From positions 16,267 through 80,266 of the forward strand of contig SYOX01000369.1 in assembly GCA_005804885.1 (NCBI GenBank): a stretch of 64,000 nucleotides of DNA, given 5' to 3'. Origin of the DNA: Pseudomonadota bacterium (GTDB taxonomy: Bacteria; Myxococcota_A; Bradymonadia; Bradymonadales; GCA-2716585). Positions 62,801-64,000 of the stretch are shown here, one piece after another. Made by a program: the position numbers and the translations under genes. Within the stretch, counting starts at the first letter, position 1. Each line of letters begins with the position of its first letter. The notes beneath the pieces were generated by a model. It had not been told where the DNA came from. It saw only the letters and a list, made by a program, of their open reading frames with translations, and made no database searches.

Positions 62801-64000
62801 CTACTCCGAGTCGGTGGCGTAGGCCATCTCGGAGTACATGGCTTCGGCGATCTTGTGGGCGGACTGCTCAAGGCGCGTGATGATCTGTTCGAGCTCGGTG
62901 GGGTCATTGCTCTCGATCCCGTCCCGGCAAGAGTGGATGTCACGGATGAGGACCTCGCGCTCGGCGGGGTTGAGGTATTCGGAGTACTCGCGCAGGGAGC
63001 GCTCGGAGGTGTAGATGAGCCCGGCGGCCTTGTTGCGCAGCTCGGCGATCTCGCGGCGGAGCGCGTCGGCCTCACCGAAGGCGCTGGCCTCGCCGACCAT
63101 GCGGTTGATCTCAGCTTCAGAGAGGCCGCCGGTGGCGGCCACGCGGATGGCCTGCTCCTTGCCACTGCCGAGATCCTTGGCGGAGACGCTCAAGATGCCG
63201 TTGGCGTCGACGTTGAAGGTGACCTCGATCTGGGGCACCCCGCGCGGCGCGGGGGGAATCCCGATGAGGTCAAAGCGCGACAGGCTGTGGTTGTCCGCGG
63301 CCATGTTGCGCTCGCCCTGGAGCACATGGATGGTCACGAGGGGCTGGTTGTCCACTGCGGTCGAGAAGACCTCGGCGTGGGAGCAGGGGATGGTGGTGTT
63401 CTTGTCGATCAGGGCGGTGAAGATGCCGCCCATGGTCTCGACGCCGAGAGAGAGGGGCAGGACGTCGAGCAGCAGGACGTCGGTCAGCTCGCCGCCCATG
63501 ACGCCGCCCTGGATGGCGGCGCCCATGGCGACGATCTCGTCGGGGTTCAGGCCCGTGTGGGGCTCTCGGCGGAAGAACTCCATGACGAGCTGCTGGACCA
63601 GGGGCATGCGGGTCATGCCGCCGACCATGACGATGTCGTCGATGTCGTCGATGCCCAGCCCGGCGTCCTTGAGGGCCTGGGCGCAGGGATCCAGGGAGCG
63701 CTCGACGAGGTCGAGGACCAAGTCTTCGAGCTCCCCGCGGGTCAGCGTCACCTCCAGGTGCTTCGGGCCGCCCTGATCGCTGGCGATGAAGGGCAGGCTG
63801 ATCTCGGTCTCGAACTGGGTGCTCAGCTCGTGCTTGGCGCGCTCGGCGGCCTCCTTGAGGCGCTGCAGGGACATGGGGTCGCGGCGCAGGTCGATCTTGT
63901 GCTCCTTATGGAAGTCGTCGGCCAGCCGGGCGATGATCCGGCTGTCGAAGTCCTCGCCGCCGAGGAATGTGTCGCCGTGGGTGGCCAGGACTCGGAAGAC
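62801..64000 (-). CDS. dnaK: Chaperone protein DnaK (5' end beyond window)
   Basis: The C-terminal 399 residues of a full Hsp70. Visible are the late ATPase part (GDTFLGGEDFD, DIVMVGGMTRMPLV, NPDEIVAMGAAIQGG) and the substrate domain (DVLPLSLGVETMGG, NTTIPC, VTFNVDANGILSVSAKDLG). A helical lid of about 100 residues is present (LSEAEINRMVGEA to YSEMAYATDSE). The N-terminal ATPase half lies off the right edge. The lid distinguishes it from the short Hsp70 at 40-41.7 kb. It is followed by dnaJ, the classic arrangement. Confidence 0.95.
   Translation of the reverse strand, partial: VFRVLATHGDTFLGGEDFDSRIIARLADDFHKEHKIDLRRDPMSLQRLKEAAERAKHELSTQFETEISLPFIASDQGGPKHLEVTLTRGELEDLVLDLVERSLDPCAQALKDAGLGIDDIDDIVMVGGMTRMPLVQQLVMEFFRREPHTGLNPDEIVAMGAAIQGGVMGGELTDVLLLDVLPLSLGVETMGGIFTALIDKNTTIPCSHAEVFSTAVDNQPLVTIHVLQGERNMAADNHSLSRFDLIGIPPAPRGVPQIEVTFNVDANGILSVSAKDLGSGKEQAIRVAATGGLSEAEINRMVGEASAFGEADALRREIAELRNKAAGLIYTSERSLREYSEYLNPAEREVLIRDIHSCRDGIESNDPTELEQIITRLEQSAHKIAEAMYSEMAYATDSE

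Overview
The window is GC-rich chromosomal DNA with a near-continuous tiling of genes and strong third-position GC bias. That bias produces very long open frames opposite the real genes. The gene content points to Myxococcota or a related deltaproteobacterial lineage such as Bradymonadales. Evidence includes GltJ/AgmX-type, GltC/D/E and CglD/E/F-like gliding proteins, a MopE-like lipoprotein with CDGxDNDCDG repeats, a TIGR02266-like PilZ domain, an FHA-sigma54 activator, a DUF6178 protein, and many lipoproteins with short Leu/Ala/Gly-Cys lipoboxes. No tRNA, rRNA, transposase, phage gene or CRISPR array was seen. I recognised about 46 protein genes; two run off the window edges.

Layout. 1-4.4 kb: a secreted Met-zincin protease (cut at the left edge) diverges from a von Willebrand A lipoprotein. 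4.5-8.9 kb: a minus-strand housekeeping block proA-rsfS-rlmH-comF, preceded by a VKOR-DsbA fusion. 9.0-12.6 kb: plus-strand deoxynucleoside kinase, ArnT-like glycosyltransferase and metallo-beta-lactamase-fold hydrolase. 12.5-25.8 kb: the main accessory block, all on the minus strand. In transcription order it is CglD-like vWA lipoprotein, CglE-like outer-membrane barrel, GltC-like, GltD-like and GltE-like TPR proteins, a CglF-like small secreted protein, the zinc-ribbon/GYF/TonB-C protein GltJ, and one unknown secreted protein. 26-28.3 kb: a DUF6178 protein. 28.3-28.9 kb: a non-coding stretch with several palindromes. 28.9-34.2 kb: a MopE-like lipoprotein and a CAP-domain lipoprotein. 34.5-36.5 kb: a small Cys-pair protein and a GAF protein.

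36.5-42.8 kb: a minus-strand set made of a PilZ/J-domain protein, a lidless Hsp70, an S66 LD-carboxypeptidase, a fused serine hydrolase-inositol monophosphatase and a small lipoprotein. 43-49.8 kb: comEC, a membrane protein, folB, a response regulator, a lipoprotein and a HAD phosphatase. 50-52.4 kb: an unknown lipoprotein and an HcrB-like flavoprotein with a complete 4Fe-4S cysteine set but no partner subunits. 52.4-56.5 kb: PBP1A diverges from an FHA-sigma54 activator whose GAFTGA loop reads GAFTCA. 56.5-64 kb: a minus-strand run dnaK-dnaJ-PBP activator-like binding protein-site-2 protease-zinc-ribbon membrane protein-thiL-methyltransferase.

Cooperation. The Glt/Cgl genes would build a trans-envelope assembly: inner-membrane GltJ, periplasmic TPR proteins, an outer-membrane barrel and a surface vWA lipoprotein. 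No AglRQS motor is in view. Two Hsp70/J pairs, several cell-wall enzymes (PBP1A, LD-carboxypeptidase, serine hydrolase, PBP activator-like protein) and comF plus comEC suggest envelope maintenance and possible DNA uptake. Starts were set by ribosome-binding sites, signal peptides and overlaps with neighbours; all function calls come from reading motifs, not from database searches.
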